From assembly GCF_033971885.1 (NCBI RefSeq), contig NZ_JALBUS010000001.1:124001-188000 (forward strand): 64,000 bases of DNA. Reading direction: 5' to 3'. A program made the position numbers and the translations under genes. Origin of the DNA: Absicoccus intestinalis (GTDB taxonomy: Bacteria; Bacillota_I; Bacilli_A; Erysipelotrichales; Erysipelotrichaceae). Within the stretch, counting starts at the first letter, position 1. Each line of letters opens with the position of its first letter. Positions 41,986 to 51,642 of this stretch are shown piece by piece. The notes under the pieces are model-generated. The model saw only the letters and a list, made by a program, of their open reading frames with translations. It had not been told where the DNA came from and did not search any database.

Positions 41986-43694
41986 TCACATAATGGAAAG
42001 GTCAATACGATCAAGAAATAATTTTTGGTTTGTTCACAAAAATAGGTGCCATGCATCTGTTTCATGCTGAGTTGCACACTTTGTAGACCAATATGATTGC
42101 TTTCCACATCTTGTTTCGGTGCAATAAAATTCTCAAACCGGATATACAATTCCCCTTTCTCGATCTTGATCAAGATATGTACCGGCCTTTTTTTATCTGC
42201 ATATTTGATGATATTGGAAGATAAATTATCAAAGATTCGATGGATCAAAGGTAGATTTCCTTGGATAGATCCTTGTGGTTCCATTTCGGTCAACTGGATA
42301 TCGTATCCTCTTTTTTTTAGATCTTCGATTTGATCTTTCAATAAAGCCATGATTTCATAGATCCGGATCCGACCTATATACATCTTCTCTTGATCGGCCA
42401 CATGTAGACTTTGTTTAAACAAAGCCTCGGATAGATCGATCAATTCATCCGTCTTTTTCAAACATCGCTGAATATATTGTTCTTGCCTTGCTTCTTCCCC
42501 TTTTTTTAGCGACAATATTTCTAAATACCCCTTTAATGTCGCTAGTGGTGTTCGAATATCATGCGACATGGATGTGACCAAATCATGATTGGCCTGAATG
42601 GCCTGTTTTTCTGTCTGCATATTCTCATACGTATACAAACGCATCTCATCCATTTGTCGAGCCAATTGACTTAACTCATCTTGACCATGGACTTGAATGG
42701 GATGGGACCAATCCCCATTTTCTAAATACGCAATGTCATTGGTCAATGTTTGAATGATCCGTACTTGTTTTTTCATAAAGGCATACAGGATCAAAACATA
42801 AAAAGAAAAGATAATGGCCATTTCTCCAATCATCATCTTATTGAGCCAATACAATTCTGGATAGGTATTCACATAGACCCATGTCTTTTTATTCTTCCAT
42901 TGAACCAAAAATGAATGAGAAAAACCATAGGTATCACTATCTACATGTTGACTTAATTCTTTTGGTTTCCAAGTTGGATCAATATTGATCCATTTTTGAT
43001 CATTGGCAATACTGACACTTTTATATTGTGAATCAATCTGCTTTTGAATGGTTTGTGAAATGATCCTTTTATTTTTCGTCGTTAATGAAACCGTTTTGGC
43101 ATAGCTTCGTAACTCCTTTTGGAAAGGAGTTATATCTGGTTGTTGCGTCACATTTTCTTGATACCATTGGATCCATACTTGATTGATGCGATACGTACCT
43201 AAATACGCAACGAAACAAATGCCAATGGCTGCCACACTACAAAGAAATAGTTTTTGTGCCAAGCCTTGTCGTTCATAAAAAGCCGGTAAATGGATCGAAT
43301 GATTTTTTGAAGTGAAGCGAAAACCAAGATAGCCAATGGCTAGAGAACAACCCGCTACCATCCCGCTCCATAAATGCGCGGCTTGATATTGGGTCGGACA
43401 AACCACCAAAAAGACCGATTGTCCCTTGGCATCCGTAAATGCATATGATTGTTGTGGATCATACACGGTTCCCACGACAAGAAATTGCTCATTGGATTCC
43501 ACATAAAAGCCAGCTTGTTGCGTATGTTTTTCCAAGAGGGATGGAAACGTATCAAAAGAAGCTTGTTTTAATTGATCGACCAATGGTTCGACCTTAAATT
43601 CTGGTTCATTGGTTAGCCATATCGCATGCAAAGGATAAAGCAATACAAAACATACGATCCCTAAAAGAAGCGAGAAGTACAAACGCTTAATCAA
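41967..43694 (-). CDS. Sensor histidine kinase
   Basis: A membrane histidine kinase of about 575 residues with two N-terminal membrane helices near the start and further helices before the kinase core. The phospho-acceptor motif is SHDIRTPLATLKG with H378. The N box is IFDNLSSNIIKYA, and the G2-like region is NHIGLQSV. The usual D-x-G-x-G box is not recognisable (RFENFIAPKQD), so ATP binding may be atypical. The start is a TTG at 43694 with GGGGG six bases upstream, overlapping the stop of the response regulator. The 47 residues upstream of it in the frame are antisense to that gene. Signal unknown. Confidence 0.87.
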   Translation of the reverse strand: MIKRLYFSLLLGIVCFVLLYPLHAIWLTNEPEFKVEPLVDQLKQASFDTFPSLLEKHTQQAGFYVESNEQFLVVGTVYDPQQSYAFTDAKGQSVFLVVCPTQYQAAHLWSGMVAGCSLAIGYLGFRFTSKNHSIHLPAFYERQGLAQKLFLCSVAAIGICFVAYLGTYRINQVWIQWYQENVTQQPDITPFQKELRSYAKTVSLTTKNKRIISQTIQKQIDSQYKSVSIANDQKWINIDPTWKPKELSQHVDSDTYGFSHSFLVQWKNKKTWVYVNTYPELYWLNKMMIGEMAIIFSFYVLILYAFMKKQVRIIQTLTNDIAYLENGDWSHPIQVHGQDELSQLARQMDEMRLYTYENMQTEKQAIQANHDLVTSMSHDIRTPLATLKGYLEILSLKKGEEARQEQYIQRCLKKTDELIDLSEALFKQSLHVADQEKMYIGRIRIYEIMALLKDQIEDLKKRGYDIQLTEMEPQGSIQGNLPLIHRIFDNLSSNIIKYADKKRPVHILIKIEKGELYIRFENFIAPKQDVESNHIGLQSVQLSMKQMHGTYFCEQTKNYFLIVLTFPLCDERAIT

Positions 43695-44382
43695 AACGAT
43701 ACCCCCTGCCCCAAACGGTATGAATGTATCTTGGATGATCCGGGTCTTGTTCGATCTTCTTGCGTAAATTGCGAATATGGACCATGACTGTATTATTAGC
43801 GGAATAAAAATACGGTTCGTCCCATACTTTTTCATAAATCATGGCAGCAGAGAACAATTGTCCACGATTGGTCATTAAAAGTTGTAAGATGGCACATTCC
43901 GTATCGGTCAGATCCACCCGTTTTTCATCGATCAGCACTTGTTTCTGTGCTGGATCCAACGTCAATCCCTCACAAGAAAGCGAGGGGGTTGGATGATGAT
44001 CTTGTGCTTTGCCTTTATAAATTTGATACCGTCGCAATAAAGCCTTGACCCGGGCTGTCAATTCATTGTAGGAAAATGGTTTGGCCAAATAGTCATCCGC
44101 CCCAAAGGAAAAGCCAAGGGTCTTATCGGCATCCAATCCTTTGGCTGTCAAAAACAAAATGGGAACATTGCTGATTTGTCGAATTTTTCGACAAACTTGA
44201 TAACCATCCATATCAGGCATCATGACATCTAAGATGACCAAATCAATATCTTCTTCCATGTGTTCCAACGCCGCTTTCCCATCTGGCACTGCAACCACGC
44301 GATAGCCTTCACTCGACAATAACACCGATACGATTTCTCGAATATCGGCATTATCATCCGCAATTATGATTTTTGTTGTCAT
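43687..44382 (-). CDS. OmpR/PhoB-family response regulator
   Basis: A 231-residue response regulator. The receiver domain has D9, D10, phospho-acceptor D52 (ILDVMMPD) and K101. A winged-helix DNA-binding domain follows, with RNLRKKIEQDPDHPRYI and VWGRGYRF. It pairs with the kinase encoded downstream. The ATG at 44382 has GGAG seven bases upstream and overlaps the PIG-L stop as ATGA. The unit therefore reads PIG-L, regulator, kinase. Confidence 0.94.
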   Translation of the reverse strand: MTTKIIIADDNADIREIVSVLLSSEGYRVVAVPDGKAALEHMEEDIDLVILDVMMPDMDGYQVCRKIRQISNVPILFLTAKGLDADKTLGFSFGADDYLAKPFSYNELTARVKALLRRYQIYKGKAQDHHPTPSLSCEGLTLDPAQKQVLIDEKRVDLTDTECAILQLLMTNRGQLFSAAMIYEKVWDEPYFYSANNTVMVHIRNLRKKIEQDPDHPRYIHTVWGRGYRFD

Positions 44383-45032
44383 TGTTTGCTCCAATCTTTA
44401 TATTTTACCCATTTTTCATATGGTAACATATGATGAAGATGTTGAAGCACAAGTTTTTGGGATCCATACGCTTTCAATAGATTCTTCTTTTCCACGCTCA
44501 TCTTTTTCTGACGCATCGAAAACGGTAAATTCCCTTTTTTGTAGTATTTCCCAAAATAAACCAAACGATTGGTTTCATGGATCTTTTTCACTTCTTTGGT
44601 GACCATTTCGGAAGTCATCCGATGATGCTGATGCCCATATTCCCCATCGGGATTATGCGTTACGATCTTGGTCCAATGCTTCTTTCTGACCCAATAACGA
44701 ATGGTCTTTTCGATTTGTTTGTGTTCTTTTTTCCATTGGCTCCTCTTCCCCTGGACCTTATCCGGATACGCATACATCACCCCTTGATCATGGGCTTGTT
44801 TGATGGCTTGATGAAATTCTTTATTGCGGGTTGGATTGTTCTTGCTGGTCAAACAAACCACCACATATTCTCCTTTCTGATCTAATAAATGTTGTCCACC
44901 CCAAATGGATTCATCATCCGGATGGGCGACGATCATTAATGCATGGGGTTCTTTGACTGGCTGCTGTGGTTTGGCCATGCTCGTACCCAAAAACAAGTTG
45001 GCCGTTAACAGCATCATACATATTTGTCTCAT
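44379..45032 (-). CDS. Exported PIG-L family deacetylase
   Basis: A 217-residue protein with a signal peptide (MRQICMMLLTANLFLGTSMA). The PIG-L/LmbE zinc motif AHPDDESIWGG and a late HNPDGEYGHQHH complete the metal site. Such enzymes de-N-acetylate amino sugars, and export suggests action on cell-wall glycans. No Shine-Dalgarno sequence is present; TACAAT ends six bases before the ATG. It is the first gene of the two-component operon and divergent from the yfhO glycosylation operon. Confidence 0.87.
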   Translation of the reverse strand: MRQICMMLLTANLFLGTSMAKPQQPVKEPHALMIVAHPDDESIWGGQHLLDQKGEYVVVCLTSKNNPTRNKEFHQAIKQAHDQGVMYAYPDKVQGKRSQWKKEHKQIEKTIRYWVRKKHWTKIVTHNPDGEYGHQHHRMTSEMVTKEVKKIHETNRLVYFGKYYKKGNLPFSMRQKKMSVEKKNLLKAYGSQKLVLQHLHHMLPYEKWVKYKDWSKQ

Positions 45033-45037
45033 GTGTT

Positions 45038-45143
45038 TATTGTAGAATAAAATATTCCTTTCAAATCTTAATTTTCTTTAAGAAATACATTCAAAATTCT
45101 TTAACTCTTCTTTGGGTATTTCTTAAGATATGCCATGTATGCT
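45038..45143. promoter_or_regulatory. Divergent promoter region with two leaderless-type -10 boxes
   Basis: Minus strand: TACAAT at 45044-45039, six bases before the PIG-L ATG (45032). Plus strand: TATGCT at 45138-45143, six bases before the yfhO-like ATG (45150). The AT-rich centre holds no gene. Confidence 0.5.
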
Positions 45144-45149
45144 TTCGGT

Positions 45150-47423
45150 ATGAAACGAAAAATACATTTGACCATCTTAGTGATCGTTCCCATTTTATTG
45201 ATCGGTTGTTTAAGCCATGGCTATTGGTTTGGAAGTCGGGTGGATTGGTTGAATCAACACATTGTCTTTCCTGACTACTATCGCCACATGGTATGGAAAT
45301 ATCATACCCTATGGCCCGAATACTACCCCCATCTACAAGCCGGATCCAATGCCTTTGCCTTTAGTTATTATGGCTTTATGCGTCCAGACGTACTGCTATC
45401 GATCCTCTTGCCTCAAGTATCGATGGCCACCATCCTTATTGTCTATATGGTTGGTCTGATCGATCTAGGCGCTATCAGTTGTTATCGATGGCTTTGTGAT
45501 AAAGGCTATCCATCCAACTGGTGTTTCTGGAGTGCCTTTTTCTATATCTTCAGTACCGCTGTGATCTTTCAATCCCATCGCCAGATCATGTTTGTCAATT
45601 TCCTGCCCTTCTTATTCTTGGCGTTGCATGCCATTGATCAAGAAAACTGGCATCCATTGACCCTATGGCTGGTCCTCATTGTATTCCACAGTTATTTTTT
45701 CAGCATGGCCGCCTTTATCGTTTGTTTTTTGACCATTCGCATTGAAAAGAAACAATGGAAATGCACACCCTTCCTTTTTGCGATAGGGATTAGCGCCATC
45801 CTTTGGCTCCCATCGCTTCTCTATATTATTGAAAATAAACGGACCGGACCCAGTCCATCTCTGATCCAATTATTTTTGCCCGATGGTCGTATGAAAAGCT
45901 TATTCTACGATCCCTATGGATGTGGATTGACCATGATGGCTTGGATCGCAATCATCACCCACACCAAACAAGAGAAAAAAGTCTATGCCTGGATCGTAGT
46001 GGTTTGCATGCTCTTTCCTTTAGCTAGCTACATACTCAATGGCTTTCTCTATGCACGCGTCAAAATATTGATCGTTTTCCTACCATGGATCTGTCTGTTA
46101 TTGGTCGATGTCTTTGAACAACACATCGACATATGGATGTGGCCATTGATCGTTTTGCCCATCTTCTTTCAGACCCAACCGGTATGGCTCATGTTGGATA
46201 CGTATTTCTGTGTCTGTTTGTTGAAACGAAACAAAGGAAGATGGCTCTATCTATCGGTTCCGTTGATTGCTGTACTTTGCACCAATACACCTTCCACCTT
46301 TGTTTCACCGCAAACCTATCAAAAGATCACCCAGAACATCCAAGTCCCTGCCGGACGAACAGCGTATTTTTCACATAGCTATCGAACCGTCAATCGCATC
46401 TATGACCTGCAAGCTCCCCGATTGAGTGCTTATTCTTCCACGTATAATAAACGCTACAATCATTTCTTCTATGATGTGATGAAAAATCCCATGGTGGCCA
46501 AACATCGAACGGGCATGATGGATGCTCCCAATCGGTTCTTTGAACAAATGATGGGGATCCAAAATATCGTGACAAAAGGCCCCCTACCCGCTGGTTATCA
46601 CTGGATCGATACCCAAAAGGGCCACCGAATCGGCCAAAATAAAAACGTCTTGCCCCTGGCCTATGTGACCCACACAACCATGAATCAAAAGATGTATGAT
46701 CACTTGCCTTGGATCCAACGCCTGGATACGTTAATCGAACGGCCCTTGGTTTCCAACAGTCAGCCAACACCTTATACCTCAAAGATCCAATTGGCAGCCA
46801 CTCTGCCAAACCAAAATATGCATTCGAAACACACCACGATAAAGACAATCGATATACCGACCATCAAAAACAAACAAATTGTGATCATTGATTTTAAGGT
46901 CAAACCCAAAGATCCGACCAAGACCACAACCATTACCATCAATGGCATTAAAAATCGATTATCCAGCATTCATTCACCGTACTACAATCACAACACGCAT
47001 TTTGTCTATATCCTGAGTCAAAATCATAGAAATGGCCATGTATCGATTCAATTGTCCAAAGGAAATTATCAACTTCAAGACATCCAGATCCATGTCCGTA
47101 CGGCAAACTTTCAACCGCAAATACAAAAAGTGACATCCCTGCCCTTGAAAGATCACGAAGTCTATGCCGGCCATGTCCAACTGAATCAGAAAGGCTATTT
47201 GATCACCAGCCTGGCCTATCAAAACGGATATACCTGTAGGGTAGATGGTAAAATCGTGCAACCAAAATTGGTAAATACAGCTTTTGTGGGTATTCCCCTA
47301 TCCAAAGGGACCCATACCATTCGTATATCGTATCACGCACCGGGCTTTCATGCCGGTTTATGCATCAGTTCGATCAGCCTGCTGATCTATATATTAAGGA
47401 GGAAGATTTATGCATTGCATTAG
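45150..47423 (+). CDS. YfhO-like membrane glycosyltransferase (GT-C fold)
   Basis: A 757-residue protein with about a dozen membrane helices in the first half and a long extracytoplasmic C-terminal part rich in beta strands. The early segment with DWLNQHIVFPDYYRH, followed by FAFSYYGFMRPD, resembles the YfhO family. In Bacillus-type systems YfhO transfers a sugar from a lipid carrier to a cell-surface polymer, working with a GT2 enzyme and a GtrA flippase-like protein. Both partners are encoded directly downstream. The start at 45150 was preferred over the ATG at 45135 because it begins at the basic MKRKIH before the first helix. Confidence 0.8.
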   Translation: MKRKIHLTILVIVPILLIGCLSHGYWFGSRVDWLNQHIVFPDYYRHMVWKYHTLWPEYYPHLQAGSNAFAFSYYGFMRPDVLLSILLPQVSMATILIVYMVGLIDLGAISCYRWLCDKGYPSNWCFWSAFFYIFSTAVIFQSHRQIMFVNFLPFLFLALHAIDQENWHPLTLWLVLIVFHSYFFSMAAFIVCFLTIRIEKKQWKCTPFLFAIGISAILWLPSLLYIIENKRTGPSPSLIQLFLPDGRMKSLFYDPYGCGLTMMAWIAIITHTKQEKKVYAWIVVVCMLFPLASYILNGFLYARVKILIVFLPWICLLLVDVFEQHIDIWMWPLIVLPIFFQTQPVWLMLDTYFCVCLLKRNKGRWLYLSVPLIAVLCTNTPSTFVSPQTYQKITQNIQVPAGRTAYFSHSYRTVNRIYDLQAPRLSAYSSTYNKRYNHFFYDVMKNPMVAKHRTGMMDAPNRFFEQMMGIQNIVTKGPLPAGYHWIDTQKGHRIGQNKNVLPLAYVTHTTMNQKMYDHLPWIQRLDTLIERPLVSNSQPTPYTSKIQLAATLPNQNMHSKHTTIKTIDIPTIKNKQIVIIDFKVKPKDPTKTTTITINGIKNRLSSIHSPYYNHNTHFVYILSQNHRNGHVSIQLSKGNYQLQDIQIHVRTANFQPQIQKVTSLPLKDHEVYAGHVQLNQKGYLITSLAYQNGYTCRVDGKIVQPKLVNTAFVGIPLSKGTHTIRISYHAPGFHAGLCISSISLLIYILRRKIYALH

Positions 47424-48294
47424 TGTTATTGTTCCCTGCTTCAATGAAGAAGATGTGCTCCAAGCCTTTCATCAAGAAGTCACCAAAGAACTACAAACCA
47501 TTGATCATACAACCTATGAACTCATCTTTGTGAACGATGGCAGTAGCGACCATACCCAAGATATCTTGGAAAGTTTATCACAAGTGGATCCACATTGTTC
47601 GTACTATACGTTTTCTCGCAATTTTGGCAAAGAAGCCGCTATGTATGCCGGCCTTAAACAAGCCAAGGGCGATCTGGTCGTCATCATGGATGCCGATCTC
47701 CAACATCCACCACGCCTTTTAAAACCTATGGCCCATGCGATCCTGGATGAACATTATGATTGTTGTGCAGGCAAACGCATCGACCGTCAAGGCGAAGGCA
47801 AATTACGAAACTTCCTATCGCACTCGTTCTATAAGATCATTCATATGCAAGATGGAGCCGGTGATTTTCGCATGATGTCCCGTCAAATGGTGGATGCCAT
47901 CTTGGAATGCAAAGAATACAATCGCTATATGAAAGGCATCTTCTCTTTTGTAGGCTTTGACACCAAATGGATTCCTTTCCATAATGTCGAACGGGTAGGA
48001 GGCCGCTCCAAATGGAATTTGAAAAGCCTATTTACCTATGCCCTACAAGGCATCTACTCCTTTTCCGATGCCCCCATTCAATGGTGTATGGGGATTGGCC
48101 TTATCAGCCTGCTTGCTTCGTTTGTCTTTTTACCCATACGACCCATCGTCTTCTTTTTGATGTTCTTTGGCGGTCTACAGATCCTTTGCCTTTCGGCGAT
48201 AGGTGAATATGCATCCAAATGTTACTTGGAAAGTAAAAATCGACCAATTTATATCATCAAAAAACAAAGTCAAGCAAGGGAAATCCAAAAATGA
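47410..48294 (+). CDS. GT2 glycosyltransferase, GtrB/CsbB type
   Basis: A 294-residue GT-A enzyme. The nucleotide-sugar region is FVNDGSSDHTQDIL and the metal DxD-type motif DADLQHPP. Two C-terminal membrane helices follow, as in bactoprenol glucosyltransferases. It would load a sugar onto undecaprenyl phosphate on the inner membrane face. AAGGAGGAAG precedes the ATG and it overlaps both neighbours slightly. With YfhO-like and GtrA proteins it forms a complete three-part extracytoplasmic glycosylation system. Confidence 0.93.
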   Translation: MHCISVIVPCFNEEDVLQAFHQEVTKELQTIDHTTYELIFVNDGSSDHTQDILESLSQVDPHCSYYTFSRNFGKEAAMYAGLKQAKGDLVVIMDADLQHPPRLLKPMAHAILDEHYDCCAGKRIDRQGEGKLRNFLSHSFYKIIHMQDGAGDFRMMSRQMVDAILECKEYNRYMKGIFSFVGFDTKWIPFHNVERVGGRSKWNLKSLFTYALQGIYSFSDAPIQWCMGIGLISLLASFVFLPIRPIVFFLMFFGGLQILCLSAIGEYASKCYLESKNRPIYIIKKQSQAREIQK

Positions 48295-48704
48295 CAAAAT
48301 GGATCGATAAAACCACTGGCCGATTTATCTTGGTGGGTTGCATCAATACCATATTTGGCACTTCCATCATGTTTATTGCCTATAATCGAATGGGCTTATC
48401 CTATTGGCTTTCCAGTGCCTCCAACTACTTTTTTGGCAGCATCCTCAGTTACCTCTTAAACAAATATTTTACCTTTGAAAAAAAGGACAAAGACATCCAC
48501 GATGTGATTCCCTTTGCCCTGAATATTACGATCTGTTATCTATTGGCCTATGGCCTGGCCAAACCCTTGGTTGTCTATCTGTTAAAAGGCATGTCACGAA
48601 CCATTTGTGAAAATGGCGCCATGCTTGTTGGCATGTGCCTCTTTGTGGGCCTGAACTATTTTGGCCAACGCTATCTCGTGTTCAAAAAAAGGGAACGAAC
48701 CTAA
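48291..48704 (+). CDS. GtrA-family membrane protein
   Basis: A 137-residue protein with four membrane helices and the GtrA pattern: RFILVGCINTIFGTSIMF, SYLLNKYFTFEKKD and LNYFGQRYLVFKKRE. GtrA proteins are thought to flip the lipid-linked sugar outward. It overlaps the GT2 gene by four bases and ends the operon just before a bidirectional terminator. Confidence 0.92.
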   Translation: MTKWIDKTTGRFILVGCINTIFGTSIMFIAYNRMGLSYWLSSASNYFFGSILSYLLNKYFTFEKKDKDIHDVIPFALNITICYLLAYGLAKPLVVYLLKGMSRTICENGAMLVGMCLFVGLNYFGQRYLVFKKRERT

Positions 48705-48718
48705 TCGTTCCCTTTGCC
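48683..48718. terminator. Bidirectional intrinsic terminator between gtrA and proA
   Basis: GGGAACGA and TCGTTCCC form a strong stem with A-run on one side and T-run on the other. It serves the convergent gtrA and proA genes. Confidence 0.88.
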
Positions 48719-48719
48719 C

Positions 48720-49949
48720 CTATTCTCGAATCTGACCATTTCCATAAATCTCATACTTGGTCGAACACATTTCCGAAAGACCAATGGGTCCTCGTGCATG
48801 CAACTTTTGGGTACTAATACCGACTTCTGCACCAAACCCAAATTGACCGCCATCCGTAAACCGCGTCGATGCATTTTGATAGACACAAGCCGAATCCAAG
48901 GCATCCATAAAATATTGGGCCCGCTTGTCATCTTTGGTCACGATACATTCCGAATGCTTCGTAGAATACGTATAAATATGTTCAATGGCCTCATTCATCG
49001 AATCCACGACTTTGATATTGATCTTATAGTCATCGTATTCCGTCGCATAGTTTTCTTTTGTGGCCATTTCACCCGGGATATATTGTAGACTTCTCGCATC
49101 ACCAAAGACTTGAACTTTCGCAAACATAGGTGCAAGTCGAGTTAAAAATTCTTTGGCAACATCAGTATGCACCAAGATGGTTTCGATCGCATTGCACACA
49201 CTTGGTCTTTGTAGCTTGGCATTTTGCGCAATTTGAAGCGCCATATCAATATCCGCCTCTTTATCCACATACAAATGACACAATCCAGCCCCGGTTTCGA
49301 TCACTGGAACTTTCGCATTTTGGACAACATGCTGGATCAATCCCTTACCACCACGAGGAATGATGACATCGACATGTTCACGATCGGTGATCAATTCTGT
49401 GACCACTTCATGATCGATCGCATCGATCATGTAGATCGGTGATACCGGCAAGATATCAGCAATCGCTTCTTGCATGACTTGGGCCAAAGCCATATTGGAA
49501 TAATATGCTTCTTTACCACCCTTTAAGATACAAACATTGTTGGTCTTGATACAAATAGCAGCAATATCGACCGTCACATTGGGACGGGCTTCATATACAA
49601 CTCCCACCGTACCAATCGGGATCCGAATTTGTTTGATACGTAAACCATTGGGACGATCCATTTCCCGAATCACCTGACCAATCGGATCAGACAGATGAGC
49701 AACCATCCGAACGCCCTCACTCATTTCTTGGATCCGCTGTGGACTCAATAATAAACGATCCATCATCGCTGCAGAAATACCATTTTCCTTCGCTTGGGCG
49801 ATATCTTTTTGATTGGCTTGTAAGATTCGATCTTGTTGATCGATCAGTTTTTGAGCAATGGCATGCAACGCCTGGATCTTCGTATCGGTATCAACCATTT
49901 GAAAAGTACGACAAGCATTTTTAGCTTCTGTTAGTAATTGTTCAATCAT
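48720..49949 (-). CDS. proA: Glutamate-5-semialdehyde dehydrogenase ProA
   Basis: A 409-residue ProA. The catalytic cysteine lies in RPSVCNAIET, with GTVGVVYEARPNVT, CILKGGKEAYYSN and VIIPRGGKGLI as family marks. It reduces gamma-glutamyl phosphate to the semialdehyde in proline synthesis. The ATG at 49949 has GGAG eight bases upstream; the GTG at 49958 was rejected. It overlaps the end of proB. Confidence 0.97.
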   Translation of the reverse strand: MIEQLLTEAKNACRTFQMVDTDTKIQALHAIAQKLIDQQDRILQANQKDIAQAKENGISAAMMDRLLLSPQRIQEMSEGVRMVAHLSDPIGQVIREMDRPNGLRIKQIRIPIGTVGVVYEARPNVTVDIAAICIKTNNVCILKGGKEAYYSNMALAQVMQEAIADILPVSPIYMIDAIDHEVVTELITDREHVDVIIPRGGKGLIQHVVQNAKVPVIETGAGLCHLYVDKEADIDMALQIAQNAKLQRPSVCNAIETILVHTDVAKEFLTRLAPMFAKVQVFGDARSLQYIPGEMATKENYATEYDDYKINIKVVDSMNEAIEHIYTYSTKHSECIVTKDDKRAQYFMDALDSACVYQNASTRFTDGGQFGFGAEVGISTQKLHARGPIGLSEMCSTKYEIYGNGQIRE

Positions 49950-51078
49950 GTTTTTCACTCCGTTTCACTAATACCATATTGTTGGCATGAACCACTTCAT
50001 CATAATCATGCTCCCCTAAAATGGATTCGATCTCATTGGTTTTCTTCCCTTTGATTCGATCAATTTCTTCCTTGGAGTAATTCGAAATTCCCTTCGCTAA
50101 CTTGGTTCCCTTTTCATCGATGATATCGACAATATTGGACATAGAAAAATCACCCGATACCGCAAGGATGCCCGATGGCAACAAGCTTTTATGATGACGT
50201 AAGGCTCGCGCACAACCAGCATCCACGATGATACATCCCTTAGACCACGTTTGGTACATGATCCAAAGTTGTCGTGCATTTAAATTTCGGCCTATATCTC
50301 CATGAAATACAGTACCAACCGGTTTGCCATCCAATAAATCCAATAACACATGGGGGGTCTGGCCATTGACGATGGCCATATCACATCCATATTCCGTACA
50401 AATCTTGGCAGCTCTTAATTTGGTGATCATGCCGCCTGTACCCATTTGCGTATCAGTATCACTGGCCATCCCTTCAATTTCGTGATTGACCTCATCCACT
50501 TCCTCGATCAATTGGGCATCGGGATAGACATGGGGATTTTTATCGTATAAACCATCAATATCACTAATCAAAACAACCAGATCAGCATTGACGATGGGAA
50601 CCACCAAAGCCGCCATCGTATCGTTATCCCCTACCTTGATCTCATCGACCGCTAAAGTATCGTTTTCATTGATGATCGGAACAACCTTATATTTAATTAA
50701 GCTTTGCATCGCATGATAGAAATTCAATAATCGTTTTCGATCATCAAAATCATCATGATTCATCAAGATCTGCGCACTCTTGAGATGAAAGAGTTGAAAC
50801 AAATCTTCATAGATCTTCATCAACGAAGCTTGCCCAATGGCCGCCAACGCTTGTTTTTCCGGAATGGTCTCAGGCTTTTTGTGCAACTGCATGGCTTTCA
50901 TGCCCGCTGAAATGGCCCCACTTGAAACCAAAGTCACTTGAATGCCTCGTTGACGAATATGCGCAATTTGTTGGACCAAGCCAAGAATGCGTTGGGAATC
51001 AATGTTCCCTTTTTCATCGCACAAGGAAGAAGATCCCACTTTAACGATCAGATGTTTGATATGAGAAAAATCTCGCAT
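49942..51078 (-). CDS. proB: Glutamate 5-kinase ProB
   Basis: A 378-residue glutamate 5-kinase with an amino acid kinase domain (LIVKVGSSSL, LVSSGAISAGM, ENDTLAVDEI, GTGGMITKL) and a C-terminal PUA domain. It phosphorylates glutamate to start proline synthesis and is usually feedback-inhibited by proline. The ATG at 51078 has AAGGAG at good spacing; the long upstream extension in the same frame runs antisense to ridA and is not real. Confidence 0.97.
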   Translation of the reverse strand: MRDFSHIKHLIVKVGSSSLCDEKGNIDSQRILGLVQQIAHIRQRGIQVTLVSSGAISAGMKAMQLHKKPETIPEKQALAAIGQASLMKIYEDLFQLFHLKSAQILMNHDDFDDRKRLLNFYHAMQSLIKYKVVPIINENDTLAVDEIKVGDNDTMAALVVPIVNADLVVLISDIDGLYDKNPHVYPDAQLIEEVDEVNHEIEGMASDTDTQMGTGGMITKLRAAKICTEYGCDMAIVNGQTPHVLLDLLDGKPVGTVFHGDIGRNLNARQLWIMYQTWSKGCIIVDAGCARALRHHKSLLPSGILAVSGDFSMSNIVDIIDEKGTKLAKGISNYSKEEIDRIKGKKTNEIESILGEHDYDEVVHANNMVLVKRSEKHD

Positions 51079-51098
51079 GCTAACTCCTTTTTCTTGCA

Positions 51099-51128
51099 TT
51101 GACAAACCCAAAATCTCTATCCTATGAT
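51099..51128 (+). promoter_or_regulatory. Promoter of ridA
   Basis: A perfect TTGACA (51099-51104), an 18-base spacer and TATGAT (51123-51128) lie in the 74-base divergent gap with proB. Confidence 0.8.
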
Positions 51129-51152
51129 TACATAAGAAAGAAGGTAACTTGT

Positions 51153-51617
51153 ATGTTAATTGAAAAACGTTTGGAAGAATTAGGCATCGAATTGCCAGAA
51201 AGCAGCGAACCCAAAGCCATGTATATTCCATGTAAACAAGCCGGTAACTTGTTGTTTGTATCCGGTCAACTGCCTTGTAAATTGGATGGCAGTCTAGCCT
51301 ATACCGGTAAGTTGGGTGATCCACTCACATTGGAACAAGGCCAAGAATGTGCCCGTTTGTGCATCATCAATATGTTGTCTGCCGTCAAATACCAAGTAGG
51401 TGATCTCGATCTTGTTAAGTCGGTCGTCAAGCTACAAGCTTTTGTCGCCAGCAAGACTGGTTTTGATCAACAACATCTTGTAACCAATGGTGCTAGTGAA
51501 TTGTTGTTTGATATATTTGGTCAAAATGGCACCCATGCACGTACGGCTGTTGGCATCAATCAATTGCCAATGGACGCTCCCATTGAAATTGAAGCCATCT
51601 TTGAACTACAAGATTAG
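51153..51617 (+). CDS. RidA family protein (enamine/imine deaminase)
   Basis: A 154-residue YjgF/RidA protein of the longer subgroup: LLFVSGQLPCKLDGSL, LCIINMLSAVKYQ and RTAVGINQLPMDAPIEIEA. RidA proteins hydrolyse reactive enamines formed by PLP enzymes. The usual catalytic arginine region is present as ARTAVG. AAGGTAAC precedes the ATG at 51153. Single gene with its own promoter and terminator, divergent from proB. Confidence 0.9.
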   Translation: MLIEKRLEELGIELPESSEPKAMYIPCKQAGNLLFVSGQLPCKLDGSLAYTGKLGDPLTLEQGQECARLCIINMLSAVKYQVGDLDLVKSVVKLQAFVASKTGFDQQHLVTNGASELLFDIFGQNGTHARTAVGINQLPMDAPIEIEAIFELQD

Positions 51618-51642
51618 ATGCATCCAAGATGCATCTTTTTTA
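51615..51642 (+). terminator. Intrinsic terminator after ridA
   Basis: AGATGCATC-CAA-GATGCATCT followed by T5 directly at the ridA stop codon. Confidence 0.88.

Noticed and set aside
41760..41993. Short open frame of 77 codons between convergent genes
   Set aside because: No ribosome binding site, no family resemblance, and its end lies in the terminator of the sensor kinase gene.
43695..43835. N-terminal 47-residue extension of the sensor kinase
   Set aside because: It overlaps the response regulator in another frame and has no membrane or domain features; a TTG with a good ribosome site fits better.
50097..51324. A 460-residue ProB with an N-terminal extension
   Set aside because: The extension is antisense to ridA; the ATG at 51078 has a proper AAGGAG and matches the family N-terminus.
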